From: Staphylococcus canis
GTDB lineage: Bacteria; Bacillota; Bacilli; Staphylococcales; Staphylococcaceae
Assembly (NCBI RefSeq): GCF_016238445.1
Contig: NZ_JABANU010000001.1
Coordinates: 62,001 to 126,000, forward strand
Reading direction: 5' to 3'
Length of the DNA stretch: 64,000 nucleotides
Shown here: positions 47,974-55,317 of the stretch, one piece after another
How the letters are laid out: every line of letters begins with the position of its first letter
How positions within the stretch are numbered: the stretch's first letter is position 1
Position numbers and translations under genes: made by a program
Notes under the pieces: model-generated
Databases searched by the model: none
The model's input: only the letters and a program-made list of their open reading frames with translations
Told to the model about the DNA's origin: nothing

Positions 47974-48155
47974 TTAATTAACCCTTTTAAAAATGTCTAA
48001 ATAAAACTTTACAATATAAATGATTAAGCGTATAGTTATGCTTGTAGTATTTATGGTTGATGTATTGAATTGTAGTTTATTCTAAGAATAGCTCCTTTTA
48101 ATCCAAGCATTTATTTACAATTATAACGTGCAGATATGCACATGGAGGTATTCTT

Positions 48156-48356
48156 ATGTATAGTGGAACAGTAAAATGGTTTAACGCAGAAAAAGGTTTT
48201 GGATTCATCGAACGTGAAGATGGAGACGATGTATTCGTACACTTCTCAGCAATCGTTGGTGATGGGTACAAAACTTTAGAAGAAGGTCAAAAAGTGGACT
48301 TTGACATTGTTCAAGGTGACCGTGGTGACCAAGCATCTAATGTCGTTAAAATGTAA
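48156..48356 (+). CDS. Cold-shock protein, CspA family
   Basis: A 66-residue single OB-fold RNA chaperone. RNP1 is KGFGFIER and RNP2 is VFVHFSAI. The leader of about 180 bp after the tRNA is A/T-rich and ends in a GTGCA/TGCAC hairpin just ahead of TGGAGG. Staphylococci have several paralogues (CspA, CspB, CspC), and the sequence alone does not tell which one this is, so no symbol is given. It has a strong terminator shared with the convergent protease gene. Confidence 0.93.
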   Translation: MYSGTVKWFNAEKGFGFIEREDGDDVFVHFSAIVGDGYKTLEEGQKVDFDIVQGDRGDQASNVVKM

Positions 48357-48418
48357 GGAATTTAACTGTAAAGTAGCATTTACTTTAAAATAGATTCTAG
48401 TATTTAATAAATAAGTGA

Positions 48419-48459
48419 AAAAAACTGGCTGAATGTATTAATCACTCGGCCAGTTTTTT
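48419..48459. terminator. Bidirectional terminator between cspA-type gene and metalloprotease gene
   Basis: AACTGGCTGA and TCGGCCAGTT (about 48423-48432 and 48446-48455) form a ten-base stem with one G-U pair; an A-run precedes it and a six-T run follows it. Confidence 0.85.
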
Positions 48460-48464
48460 ATTTA

Positions 48465-49970
48465 CTAAACCCCAACGGCATTCCATGAATTAGTAACTGT
48501 TTGTTTTGCTGAATTTCCATATAAATCGTATGCTGCTTGTTCTAAAGCGCGTTTAGCATCTGAAAATTGAGCATTTGAAGTGAGGTAATTTGTTAGAGCG
48601 CGATAATAAATTTGTTCAGCTTTTGCTTTTCCTAGTTTTTGTGTCGTCAAATAGGCAGCTTTATTTGGAATACCTGAATTAGTATGAACGCCGCCTGAAT
48701 CTTGAGTAGTATTGAGATACTGATTCATATGTGCAGGTTGATTAAATAATGTTGGGTTTTCTAGGCTTCTCAGTGCTTTTTTAGATGCAGGATATTTGTA
48801 GATATCTTCTCCAATAAAAGTATCTTCAAAATCAATAAAATAGGCAAACACATCTGAAAAACTTTCATTTAGTGCGCCAGTTTGTCCAGTGTAAGCAAGT
48901 TGAGCAGTTTCTTGAGTAATGCCATGTGTTAGTTCGTGAGCAATAATATCTTTAGCACCTGCAAAACTGAGATACGTACGATTGTCTCCATCTCCATAAA
49001 TCATTTTATCCCCAATCCATGCTGCATTATTCGTTGTATTCACACCGTTAAATTGGTTGACGTTAGTGATTGACGTTATTGGACTACCTAAATTATCGTA
49101 AGAATTGCGGTTGAAGGTATTTTTGAAATAATCATAGATCTGTCCTGTATAGTAATTCGCATCAACACCAGCGCGTTGAGTGACGTTATCAAATCGTGTA
49201 TCGCTATCTTTAATTAAGGAAGCAATACCTGTTGAAGCATCATAACGATAGGCAGATAGTGTTGTAGGACGTGAGACATCTTCTAAACGGTACCCATCAG
49301 AACTTTGATTAATACGAATAGGTTTTTCATCATTATGTACACCTACACCAGTTCCGGCTTGATCTGCATATTCAATTAAATTTTGTTTTTCAATAATTGT
49401 TCCAGTTTCAGCATCAACTTGAATGTTCCAGTGGCTCGGATTAGGTTTGAGTGTAATTAATGTAATGTCATACGCATATTTATTTTGTTTTGCATTAATA
49501 ATAAGATGATTAGATTGAACCACCTTGTCTGATCCGTTAGAAGCTTGATTAGGATTAAGTTGAATGTTTTGAAATGCACTACTAAGTGCTTGTGATTGTG
49601 TCAATTTGACAAGGTTATTCGGTTGAATTGGAGAAATTTTTAAGTCTCCATTCATTAATATGATGTGACCTTCTGGATTAACATGTACTTTGATTTCGTA
49701 ATCTGTTGCGAGATGTTTTTGATGTTTAGGGTGAAGGGTGTAGTGAGTATAATTAAGTGCATCTGTTTCACTTTTGACAATACTAAACTGAATAGGCTGT
49801 TTTAAATGATTACGAGACTGAATCGTATGTTGAACCATGGACACTACATCTTTATTAGTATGAACTGGTGTATCTTCAACTGGTCGAATAGTGGCAGCTG
49901 ACGCACTATGCTGACTCATTAATGTAAGTACTCCGGTTAAAACCGTACTGGCTATTAATTTTTTATACAT
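48465..49970 (-). CDS. Secreted thermolysin-family (M4) metalloprotease, aureolysin-like
   Basis: A 501-residue preproenzyme. The signal peptide is residues 1 to about 26 (KKLIASTVLTGVL... ending SASAA). A FTP/PepSY-type propeptide extends to about 201, and the mature enzyme of about 300 residues begins near ADQAGTG. Zinc ligands are His345 and His349 in HELTH, and Glu369 in NESFSD; Glu346 is the catalytic base and His429 in GGVHTNSG stabilises the transition state. Calcium-binding acidic stretches are present. Family members are aureolysin and the SepA and ShpI-type proteases; they cleave host peptides and activate other exoenzymes. AGGGGGGG precedes the ATG. Confidence 0.93.
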   Translation of the reverse strand: MYKKLIASTVLTGVLTLMSQHSASAATIRPVEDTPVHTNKDVVSMVQHTIQSRNHLKQPIQFSIVKSETDALNYTHYTLHPKHQKHLATDYEIKVHVNPEGHIILMNGDLKISPIQPNNLVKLTQSQALSSAFQNIQLNPNQASNGSDKVVQSNHLIINAKQNKYAYDITLITLKPNPSHWNIQVDAETGTIIEKQNLIEYADQAGTGVGVHNDEKPIRINQSSDGYRLEDVSRPTTLSAYRYDASTGIASLIKDSDTRFDNVTQRAGVDANYYTGQIYDYFKNTFNRNSYDNLGSPITSITNVNQFNGVNTTNNAAWIGDKMIYGDGDNRTYLSFAGAKDIIAHELTHGITQETAQLAYTGQTGALNESFSDVFAYFIDFEDTFIGEDIYKYPASKKALRSLENPTLFNQPAHMNQYLNTTQDSGGVHTNSGIPNKAAYLTTQKLGKAKAEQIYYRALTNYLTSNAQFSDAKRALEQAAYDLYGNSAKQTVTNSWNAVGV

Positions 49971-50195
49971 TGAAACCCCCCCTAAATAAGAATAAACTTA
50001 ATATATCATAAAACTTGGAATAATATACTGTCGTTAATGAAAGAAAATAATTGTTCGTTATAATATAGAAGTCGAAAATATTTTAAATGAATTAAAAATG
50101 AGATGAAAAAAGGAGTTAGGATTTAAATTCATAATTAGGGATAGAGGTGAAGGGACTCTCAGATTGAACAAAAAGATAATTCACAAATGATATAT

Positions 50196-50235
50196 TGAAA
50201 GAACTGCTCAAAGAAAGTGACTAATGAGCAGTTCT
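50196..50235 (-). terminator. Terminator of the SDR epimerase gene
   Basis: On the minus strand AGAACTGCTCA and TGAGCAGTTCT (plus 50200-50210 and 50225-50235) form an 11-bp perfect stem followed by TTCAATAT, a weak T-run. Confidence 0.65.
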
Positions 50236-50257
50236 CATGAACAACTTAGAATGATAT

Positions 50258-51163
50258 TTAAGATTGATAAATCTGTTGAAGTGCGCTTTTTAAAGTCGGA
50301 TGTTTAAAACGGAAACCTTCTTGTGTAAGTCGTTCAGGCAACACATATTGAGTGTCAAATACGAGTTTAGACATTTCACCCAATGCGAGGCGCATAATAA
50401 AACCAGGAACACGTGTATAGTGAGGTCGGTTTATTGTTTGACCTAATATACGACCAAAGTTATTTTGTTTTTCAGGCGTAGGGGCTGTCAAATTATATGG
50501 CCCTCTTGCAATTGGTAAATCAATCAGAAATAAAATAGCACGTACTAAATCATCAATATGAATCCAAGAATAAGGTTGTTTACCATTACCGATAATGCCA
50601 CCCACCATTAATTTATAAGGCATAGCTATCATTGGTAACGCACCGCCTTCTTTCGATAATATTAACCCAAAGCGACCGTATATCACACGTGTACCTAAAG
50701 ATTCGAAATACTGAGCTTGTCTTTCCCATTGATACACAATTTCCGATAAAATGTCATGAGGTGAAGTTTTGAACTGTTCTGTATAAACTGCGGTTTCTGA
50801 AGGCGGGTAATATCCCATAGCGCTCGCATTGAATAATACTGAAGGTTTATGTGCTCGATGTTTAAATAATTCATATAATGCGTGTGTTGCTTGTATACGG
50901 CTTGTCATCATCAACTGTTTATGTTCTGTCGTCCAACGTTTATTTAAAGTAGCGCCTGCTAAATTGATAACAACATCGATAGATTCAGGTACACTATCTT
51001 TCCAATTTTCTTCATTCCAATTAATGTAAGAAACTTGTGGATGTTCTGATGTATGAGAATGACGAGATAAGATATAAATTTGATGTGAATTGTTTTCGAT
51101 TAAACGATTAATAATATGTCGACCTACTAATCTTGTACCACCACTGATTAAATAGTTTGTCAT
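50258..51163 (-). CDS. TIGR01777-family SDR epimerase-like protein (YfcH type)
   Basis: A 301-residue atypical short-chain dehydrogenase. The N terminus YLISGGTRLVGRHIINRL replaces the usual GGTGxxG with GGTRLVG. VVINLAGATLNKRW and SAMGYYPP are the family's characteristic stretches, and HPTLKSALQQI ends it. The family (SulA-like or nucleoside-diphosphate-sugar epimerase annotation) has no firm function. It corresponds to the gene between clpP and gapR in S. aureus. The terminator after it is weak. Confidence 0.83.
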   Translation of the reverse strand: MTNYLISGGTRLVGRHIINRLIENNSHQIYILSRHSHTSEHPQVSYINWNEENWKDSVPESIDVVINLAGATLNKRWTTEHKQLMMTSRIQATHALYELFKHRAHKPSVLFNASAMGYYPPSETAVYTEQFKTSPHDILSEIVYQWERQAQYFESLGTRVIYGRFGLILSKEGGALPMIAMPYKLMVGGIIGNGKQPYSWIHIDDLVRAILFLIDLPIARGPYNLTAPTPEKQNNFGRILGQTINRPHYTRVPGFIMRLALGEMSKLVFDTQYVLPERLTQEGFRFKHPTLKSALQQIYQS

Positions 51164-51275
51164 CTCTATCTTCCTTTCATAAGTTCATGTTTTTGACATA
51201 AAAAAGTCACGAATTAGTCAATATAAATTAGATTAAGTATGTTTATTTTTTCACAAAGTGCGTTATACTATAAGT

Positions 51276-51398
51276 ACCTTCGAAATAGATAAAACATCTC
51301 TTAATTAAAAAAGTATACCCCATAATACACAACGAAGGTTATTTTGACTCCCTTTAGTAGAGGTCTGAATGATGCAGCATTCAGACCTTATTTTTATC
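51276..51398 (+). ncRNA. Candidate trans-acting small RNA (RsaH-like)
   Basis: About 123 nt. A TATACT -10 at 51264-51269 puts the 5' end on ACCTTCG (51276-51282), which pairs with CGAAGGT (51333-51339). The loop contains ATACCCCAT and the single-stranded linker contains GACTCCCTTTAG, both C-rich like the UCCC seeds of staphylococcal sRNAs. A strong terminator ends it: AGGTCTGAATG/CATTCAGACCT at 51361-51388, then TATTTTTATC. No reading frame is present. From memory, S. aureus RsaH lies in this same neighbourhood; this was not checked. No good -35 is visible. Confidence 0.55.
51361..51398 (+). terminator. Terminator of the candidate sRNA
   Basis: An 11-bp perfect stem (51361-51371 with 51378-51388) and TATTTTTATC on the plus strand. 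On the minus strand no T-run follows, so the orientation is plus. Confidence 0.85.
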
Positions 51399-51402
51399 TT
51401 TA

Positions 51403-51498
51403 TTAATATTTACGATTATTACCCATAAAGCGACGTAATAATTTGCCAATCCCTCTATAAACTAAAAAACGAACAATCATATTAATGATACGTTTCAT
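51403..51498 (-). CDS. 31-residue basic small protein
   Basis: A 31-codon frame on the minus strand, ATG at 51498, seven bases after a strong AAGGAGA site. The peptide has about nine Lys/Arg residues around a hydrophobic helix (INMIVRFLVYRGIGKLLRRF), so it looks like an amphipathic, membrane-seeking basic peptide. It ends five bases before the sRNA terminator on the opposite strand. I do not recognise the family. The clear ribosome-binding site and the lack of any other explanation for the stretch make a real gene likely. Confidence 0.6.
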   Translation of the reverse strand: MKRIINMIVRFLVYRGIGKLLRRFMGNNRKY

Positions 51499-51651
51499 AC
51501 TAATCTCTCCTTTTTATATTTCATTAATACTATACTTCCTCCATATTCAAAACTTAAACACGTTTATTTTAAGTTATAGAGGTTGAAATAAAATAAAAAG
51601 GGTAGTTGTAGTATGGACAAAACAAATTATGACACTTTCACCTACAAGTGT

Positions 51652-51660
51652 TGTTATAAT
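51652..51660 (+). promoter_or_regulatory. Extended -10 promoter of the low-complexity membrane protein gene
   Basis: TGTTATAAT is a perfect TGnTATAAT element 38 bp before the start codon. No good -35 is seen at 17 bases. Confidence 0.55.
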
Positions 51661-51697
51661 GTAACAATATTATTGTGATAAAAAGTGAGGGAAAGTT

Positions 51698-52420
51698 ATG
51701 ACAACGCCCAGAAGGAACCATCAAAACTCAAATTATAATGAGTATAAGGATTCAAAGAAAAAGAAACGGGTAACCGGTTGTTTGAGTATTATTGTATTAC
51801 TGATTTTGTTAGGAAGTTTGGTATTCGCTATTTTTTCTTTTGTTGATCAATCACATAAGAGTGAAGAAAGACTAAGAGATAAATCAATTGAAGAGCAAAA
51901 AGAAAAACGTCAAAAAGCAGCGCAAAAAGAAAAAGAGAAAAAAGCGCGTGAAGCAAAAGCTCGAAAACAAAGTATCGAAGAAGCACAACGTTCACAAGAA
52001 GCATCAATTCAAGCAGAAGAAGCTAATCGACTACAACAGCAGCGTGAAGCAAGTTTACAGCAACGTAATACACAACAGTCTGTACCTAGTATCGAGCCGT
52101 CTACAGAACCGAAAGAAAAAACTGTAGAGAAACCTTCAACAGAACAACCAAGTACAGAGGAGTCGACACAGTCAAAACGTGATACGAACGAAGCTAAAGA
52201 AAAAAATAATGATGGCCAAAATGAACCTTCAACAGTAGAACCATCTACACAGTCAACGCCTTCAACACAACCATCTACTGAACAGAAACAAGTGCCACAA
52301 TCGACTCAAGAAGCACCTACACAACAATCAACGCCATCAGCTCAACCTGAAGTTCGTAGTAATCCTTCAAATACGACACAACCAGCACGTCAATCTGGAC
52401 AATCTAATAGTACTCAATAG
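51698..52420 (+). CDS. Single-pass membrane protein with coiled coil and Ser/Thr/Pro/Gln-rich tail
   Basis: A 240-residue protein in three parts. Residues 1-25 are a basic cytosolic segment ending KKKKRVTG. Residues 27-49 are one membrane helix. Residues 53-125 are a highly charged Glu/Lys/Gln coiled coil. From about 126 the tail is rich in PST, PSTE and PSTQ units with no folded domain and no LPXTG anchor. The topology is probably N-in with the rod and tail crossing the wall. I do not recognise a function; a wall-spanning spacer or divisome accessory protein is conceivable. GAGGGAAAG precedes the ATG. Confidence 0.68.
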   Translation: MTTPRRNHQNSNYNEYKDSKKKKRVTGCLSIIVLLILLGSLVFAIFSFVDQSHKSEERLRDKSIEEQKEKRQKAAQKEKEKKAREAKARKQSIEEAQRSQEASIQAEEANRLQQQREASLQQRNTQQSVPSIEPSTEPKEKTVEKPSTEQPSTEESTQSKRDTNEAKEKNNDGQNEPSTVEPSTQSTPSTQPSTEQKQVPQSTQEAPTQQSTPSAQPEVRSNPSNTTQPARQSGQSNSTQ

Positions 52421-52427
52421 TTATATG

Positions 52428-52471
52428 ATAAGGAGCTAGGAAGAGTTTTAGAAATCTTCTTAGCTCCTTAT
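52428..52471. terminator. Long palindrome between convergent small genes
   Basis: ATAAGGAGCTAGGAAGA (52428-52444) faces TCTTCTTAGCTCCTTAT (52455-52471), 17 positions with one mismatch. It lacks a T-run, so termination would depend on the stem alone. Confidence 0.55.
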
Positions 52472-52565
52472 GTATCCTAATAAATGCATAGTTGTGTAAA
52501 GGAATTGATAATAAAATACCATGATGATATACCTTTTTACCTTTGAAATAAGAATGTCTAATTAA

Positions 52566-52793
52566 TTACCATAACAGCAAGTTGAGTAACACTGTTAAAA
52601 TAATTGAAAGAATGATAGATATTAAACAACCGGGAAAACAACCTATCGGTGTACAACCTACTGACCTATAATAAAATTGACCTGGACCACCAAACCTACC
52701 TCTTTGTTGATCATAAGGATCACGATTAAAATCTTCTGGTCTACGATAACGTGGATCATCTGGATCGATTACTTCTTGTCTATCATCACGCAT
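52566..52793 (-). CDS. Small membrane protein with N-terminal acidic/arginine region and Cys motif
   Basis: A 75-residue protein. The first 45 residues are Asp-, Arg- and Pro-rich (DPDDPRYRRPEDFNRDPYDQ) and then Gly-rich. A cysteine cluster follows at about residues 50-58 (GCTPIGCFPGC), and the end is one membrane helix of about 20 residues terminating in LLLW. The ATG at 52793 lies seven bases after GAGG; the longer frame upstream has no support. I do not recognise the family. The three Cys next to the membrane suggest metal binding, acylation or disulfides, all unproven. Confidence 0.7.
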   Translation of the reverse strand: MRDDRQEVIDPDDPRYRRPEDFNRDPYDQQRGRFGGPGQFYYRSVGCTPIGCFPGCLISIILSIILTVLLNLLLW

Positions 52794-52926
52794 AGTATCA
52801 CCTCGCATTATAAGTGTTAAATTTAATGTATAAGAGTTTAAGAACATATTCAAATATTTTAATAATCATGTTTAACTAAAGGTATATGGTGTATAAATGT
52901 AATAGACAAGGGCTTTAATGACTAGT

Positions 52927-52941
52927 TGGACTTTTTATGTC
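52927..52941. promoter_or_regulatory. CggR-like half-site upstream of the gap operon promoter
   Basis: TGGAC-TTTTTA-TGTC follows the CggR half-operator pattern GGGAC-N6-TGTC with one mismatch. It is also the core of a GTTGGAC/GTCCAAC inverted repeat at 52925-52945. Confidence 0.4.
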
Positions 52942-52973
52942 CAACGAATATATGAAGTGGGATGTTTTTTGAC

Positions 52974-53002
52974 TTGCAATTTAAAAGAAGTGGTAGTATG
53001 AT
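52974..53002 (+). promoter_or_regulatory. Promoter of the cggR-gapA operon
   Basis: TTGCAA (52974-52979), 17 bases, TATGAT (52997-53002). An overlapping TTGACT at 52969 has no -10 at normal spacing. Confidence 0.6.
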
Positions 53003-53038
53003 ATATGTGTAAACAAGTTATATTTTTTTAAAGTCCAA

Positions 53039-53053
53039 GGGACTTAAAATGTC
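53039..53053. promoter_or_regulatory. CggR half-operator in the leader
   Basis: GGGAC-TTAAAA-TGTC matches the CggR pattern exactly and lies about 30 bp after the expected start site, where the repressor acts in Bacillus. The second tandem copy seen in Bacillus is not present next to it. Confidence 0.6.
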
Positions 53054-53105
53054 ACACCTTGGCTTAAAGATGACCATCTTGTTCACTATTAAGGAGGCCT
53101 GCAAC

Positions 53106-54122
53106 TTGAAACAAATGATTCAAGTACAACAAAAATTGGTGCCTGACTTGATAGACAAAATGTATCGTCGTTACTCTGTTCTAATGACAATTCAAAAACT
53201 TCAACCTGTAGGAAGACGGACATTAAGTGAGGCTTTGAAGTTAACAGAACGTGTATTACGTTCTGAGACAGATTTGTTAAAAATGCAAGGCCTTATATTG
53301 GTTAAATCAACAGGTATGACTTTAACATCAGAAGGAATAGGTGTTGTTTCAAATCTGAGTGAATATTTTAATCAATATTCCGATTATCATCATTTAGCAC
53401 GATTGATTAAACAGCAATATGACATCAAAGAAGTACATGTTATCCCGGGAGATAGTGATGTAGATGAAAATGTTAAAGCTGAAATTGGACGTGTAGCGGG
53501 TCAATCACTAGAGAAACAATTATATGAGAATGCAATTGTTTCTGTTACTGGCGGCTCAACAATGGTATCAGTTAGTGAAGCAATGACACCCCTACCATTC
53601 GATGTATTGTTTGTCCCTGCTCGTGGTGGACTAGGCGAAAATGTCATCTACCAAGCGAACACGATATGTTCATCGATGGCTAAACATACAAACGGAAGTT
53701 ATACAACGTTGTATGTGCCAGAACAGGTGAGTGAAAAAACATATCATAGTTTGTTACGTGAGCCTTCAGTGGTTCAAACTTTAAATCGAATGAAAGAATC
53801 CCAATTTATTATTCATGGTATTGGTGATGCGCTGAAAATGGCTAAACGAAGACAGTCTTCAAAAGAAGTAGTTGAAAAACTTCAACATCATCATGCAACA
53901 GGAGAAGCATTTGGATATTACTTTGATCAAGAAGGTAACATTGTTCACAAAGTTAAAACGATTGGAATTCAACTCGAAGAAATTCAATCTAAGCAACACA
54001 TTTTTGCTGTAGCAGGTGGTACATCTAAAGGGCATGCAATTCAAGCATATCTTAAGATTGCACCAAAACACACAATCTTGATAACAGATGAAGCAGCGGC
54101 AAAAATAATCACTCAGAAATAA
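53106..54122 (+). CDS. cggR: Central glycolytic genes regulator (CggR/GapR)
   Basis: A 338-residue SorC-family repressor. The N-terminal helix-turn-helix (about 25-75, VGRRTLSEALKLTERVLRSE) binds DNA, and the C-terminal sugar-binding domain (about 90-338) senses fructose-1,6-bisphosphate; GGSTMVSVSEAM and VPARGGLGENV are typical. The start is TTG 53106, eight bases after AAGGAGG; an ATG at 53115 lies too far and the upstream ATGs have no site. It represses its own operon in the absence of sugar. gapA follows after 65 bp with a hairpin. Confidence 0.94.
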   Translation: MKQMIQVQQKLVPDLIDKMYRRYSVLMTIQKLQPVGRRTLSEALKLTERVLRSETDLLKMQGLILVKSTGMTLTSEGIGVVSNLSEYFNQYSDYHHLARLIKQQYDIKEVHVIPGDSDVDENVKAEIGRVAGQSLEKQLYENAIVSVTGGSTMVSVSEAMTPLPFDVLFVPARGGLGENVIYQANTICSSMAKHTNGSYTTLYVPEQVSEKTYHSLLREPSVVQTLNRMKESQFIIHGIGDALKMAKRRQSSKEVVEKLQHHHATGEAFGYYFDQEGNIVHKVKTIGIQLEEIQSKQHIFAVAGGTSKGHAIQAYLKIAPKHTILITDEAAAKIITQK

Positions 54123-54140
54123 AAATATAATTATTTATAT

Positions 54141-54160
54141 AAAAAGTGACTTCACTTTTT
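54141..54160 (+). repeat. cggR-gapA intergenic hairpin
   Basis: AAAAAGTG/CACTTTTT with a four-base loop. In related bacteria the transcript is cut between these genes and the gapA part is stabilised; this stem is placed for such processing. Confidence 0.5.
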
Positions 54161-54187
54161 AAATATCATTTAAAGGAGGCCATTAAC

Positions 54188-55195
54188 ATGGCAGTAAAAG
54201 TAGCAATTAACGGTTTTGGAAGAATAGGACGCTTAGCATTTAGAAGAATTCAAGAATCTGAAAATATCGAGGTAGTTGCTGTAAACGACTTAACTGATGA
54301 CGATATGCTTGCACATCTTCTAAAATATGATACTATGCAAGGTCGTTTTACTGAAGAAGTAGAGGTAATTGATGGTGGTTTCCGCGTAAATGGTAAAGAA
54401 GTGAAATCATTCTCAGAACCTGATCCTAAAAAATTACCATGGAAAGATTTAAATGTAGACGTAGTATTAGAATGTACAGGTTTATTCACTGAAAAAGAAA
54501 AAGCTGAAGCACACATTGAAGCAGGTGCTAAAAAAGTATTAATCTCTGCACCAGCTAAAGGTGACCTTAAAACAATCGTATACAACGTTAACCACGAAAC
54601 ATTAGACGGTTCTGAAACAGTTGTATCAGGTGCTTCATGTACTACAAACTCTTTAGCACCAGTAGCTAAAACATTACACGACAACTTTGGTATTGTTGAA
54701 GGTTTAATGACAACAATTCACGCATACACAGGTGACCAAGGTACACAAGACTCACCACACCGTAAAGGTGACAAACGTCGTGCACGTGCAGCTGCAGAAA
54801 ACATCGTTCCAAACTCAACAGGTGCAGCGAAAGCAATCGGACTTGTTATTCCTGAAATCGATGGAAAATTAGACGGTGGTGCACAACGTGTTCCAGTAGC
54901 AACAGGTTCTATTACAGAATTAACAGTAGTATTAGACAAAGAAGTTACAATCGACGAAGTTAACCAAGTTATGAGAGACGCAACTAACGAATCATTTGGT
55001 TATACAGAAGATGAAATTGTATCATCAGACGTTATCGGTATGACTTACGGTGCATTATTCGATGCAACACAAACTCGTGTAATGACTGTTGGCGACCGTC
55101 AATTAGTTAAAGTAGCATCTTGGTACGATAACGAAATGTCTTACACTGCACAATTAGTGCGTACTTTAGAATATTTAGCAAGCCACGCTAAGTAA
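54188..55195 (+). CDS. gapA: Glyceraldehyde-3-phosphate dehydrogenase, glycolytic GapA
   Basis: A 335-residue NAD-dependent enzyme that makes 1,3-bisphosphoglycerate. The NAD fold starts with [13 protein letters not shown], and the nucleophile is Cys151 in [12 protein letters not shown], the residue also hit by oxidation and bacillithiolation. Codon use is strongly biased, as expected for a highly expressed gene. The ATG at 54188 lies after AAAGGAGG; the longer frame upstream runs through the intergenic hairpin and is not used. It is followed by a strong hairpin before pgk. Confidence 0.98.
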   Translation: MAVKVAINGFGRIGRLAFRRIQESENIEVVAVNDLTDDDMLAHLLKYDTMQGRFTEEVEVIDGGFRVNGKEVKSFSEPDPKKLPWKDLNVDVVLECTGLFTEKEKAEAHIEAGAKKVLISAPAKGDLKTIVYNVNHETLDGSETVVSGASCTTNSLAPVAKTLHDNFGIVEGLMTTIHAYTGDQGTQDSPHRKGDKRRARAAAENIVPNSTGAAKAIGLVIPEIDGKLDGGAQRVPVATGSITELTVVLDKEVTIDEVNQVMRDATNESFGYTEDEIVSSDVIGMTYGALFDATQTRVMTVGDRQLVKVASWYDNEMSYTAQLVRTLEYLASHAK

Positions 55196-55256
55196 TATCA
55201 TTTATAATAAGTTATGTAAGTACTTTGTATGTGCTTCTAACGAACACGTAGCTTGT

Positions 55257-55290
55257 AGGCGGAGGGGCACAATCGCCTCTCCGCTTTTTT
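55257..55290 (+). terminator. Strong terminator between gapA and pgk
   Basis: GCGGAGGGGC (55259-55268) pairs with GCCTCTCCGC (55275-55284), GC-rich with one G-U, followed by six T residues. It should separate or attenuate transcription between gapA and pgk. Confidence 0.88.
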
Positions 55291-55317
55291 AACATTATGA
55301 TATTAGGAGGCTTTATT

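Larger units (their letters stand above)
51164..51697. other. 534-bp region carrying a candidate sRNA and a 31-codon gene
   Basis: Between the SDR gene and the membrane protein gene lie, from left to right, A/T-rich DNA, a plus-strand sRNA candidate (51276-51398), a minus-strand 31-codon gene (51403-51498), and about 150 bp with an extended -10 promoter for the gene at 51698. Confidence 0.6.

Noticed and set aside
47974-48155. Prophage or island attachment site at the tRNA-Arg 3' end
   Set aside because: No second copy of the tRNA 3' segment, no integrase and no mobile genes were seen downstream within the window.
51888-52127. Second-frame lysine-rich reading frame inside the low-complexity membrane protein gene
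   Set aside because: It results from A-rich codons of the coiled coil read in another frame and has no start context.
53049-53105. Upstream ATG of the cggR frame
   Set aside because: The frame is open to 53049, but there is no ribosome-binding site. It would also run through the leader operator, whereas TTG 53106 has AAGGAGG at eight bases.
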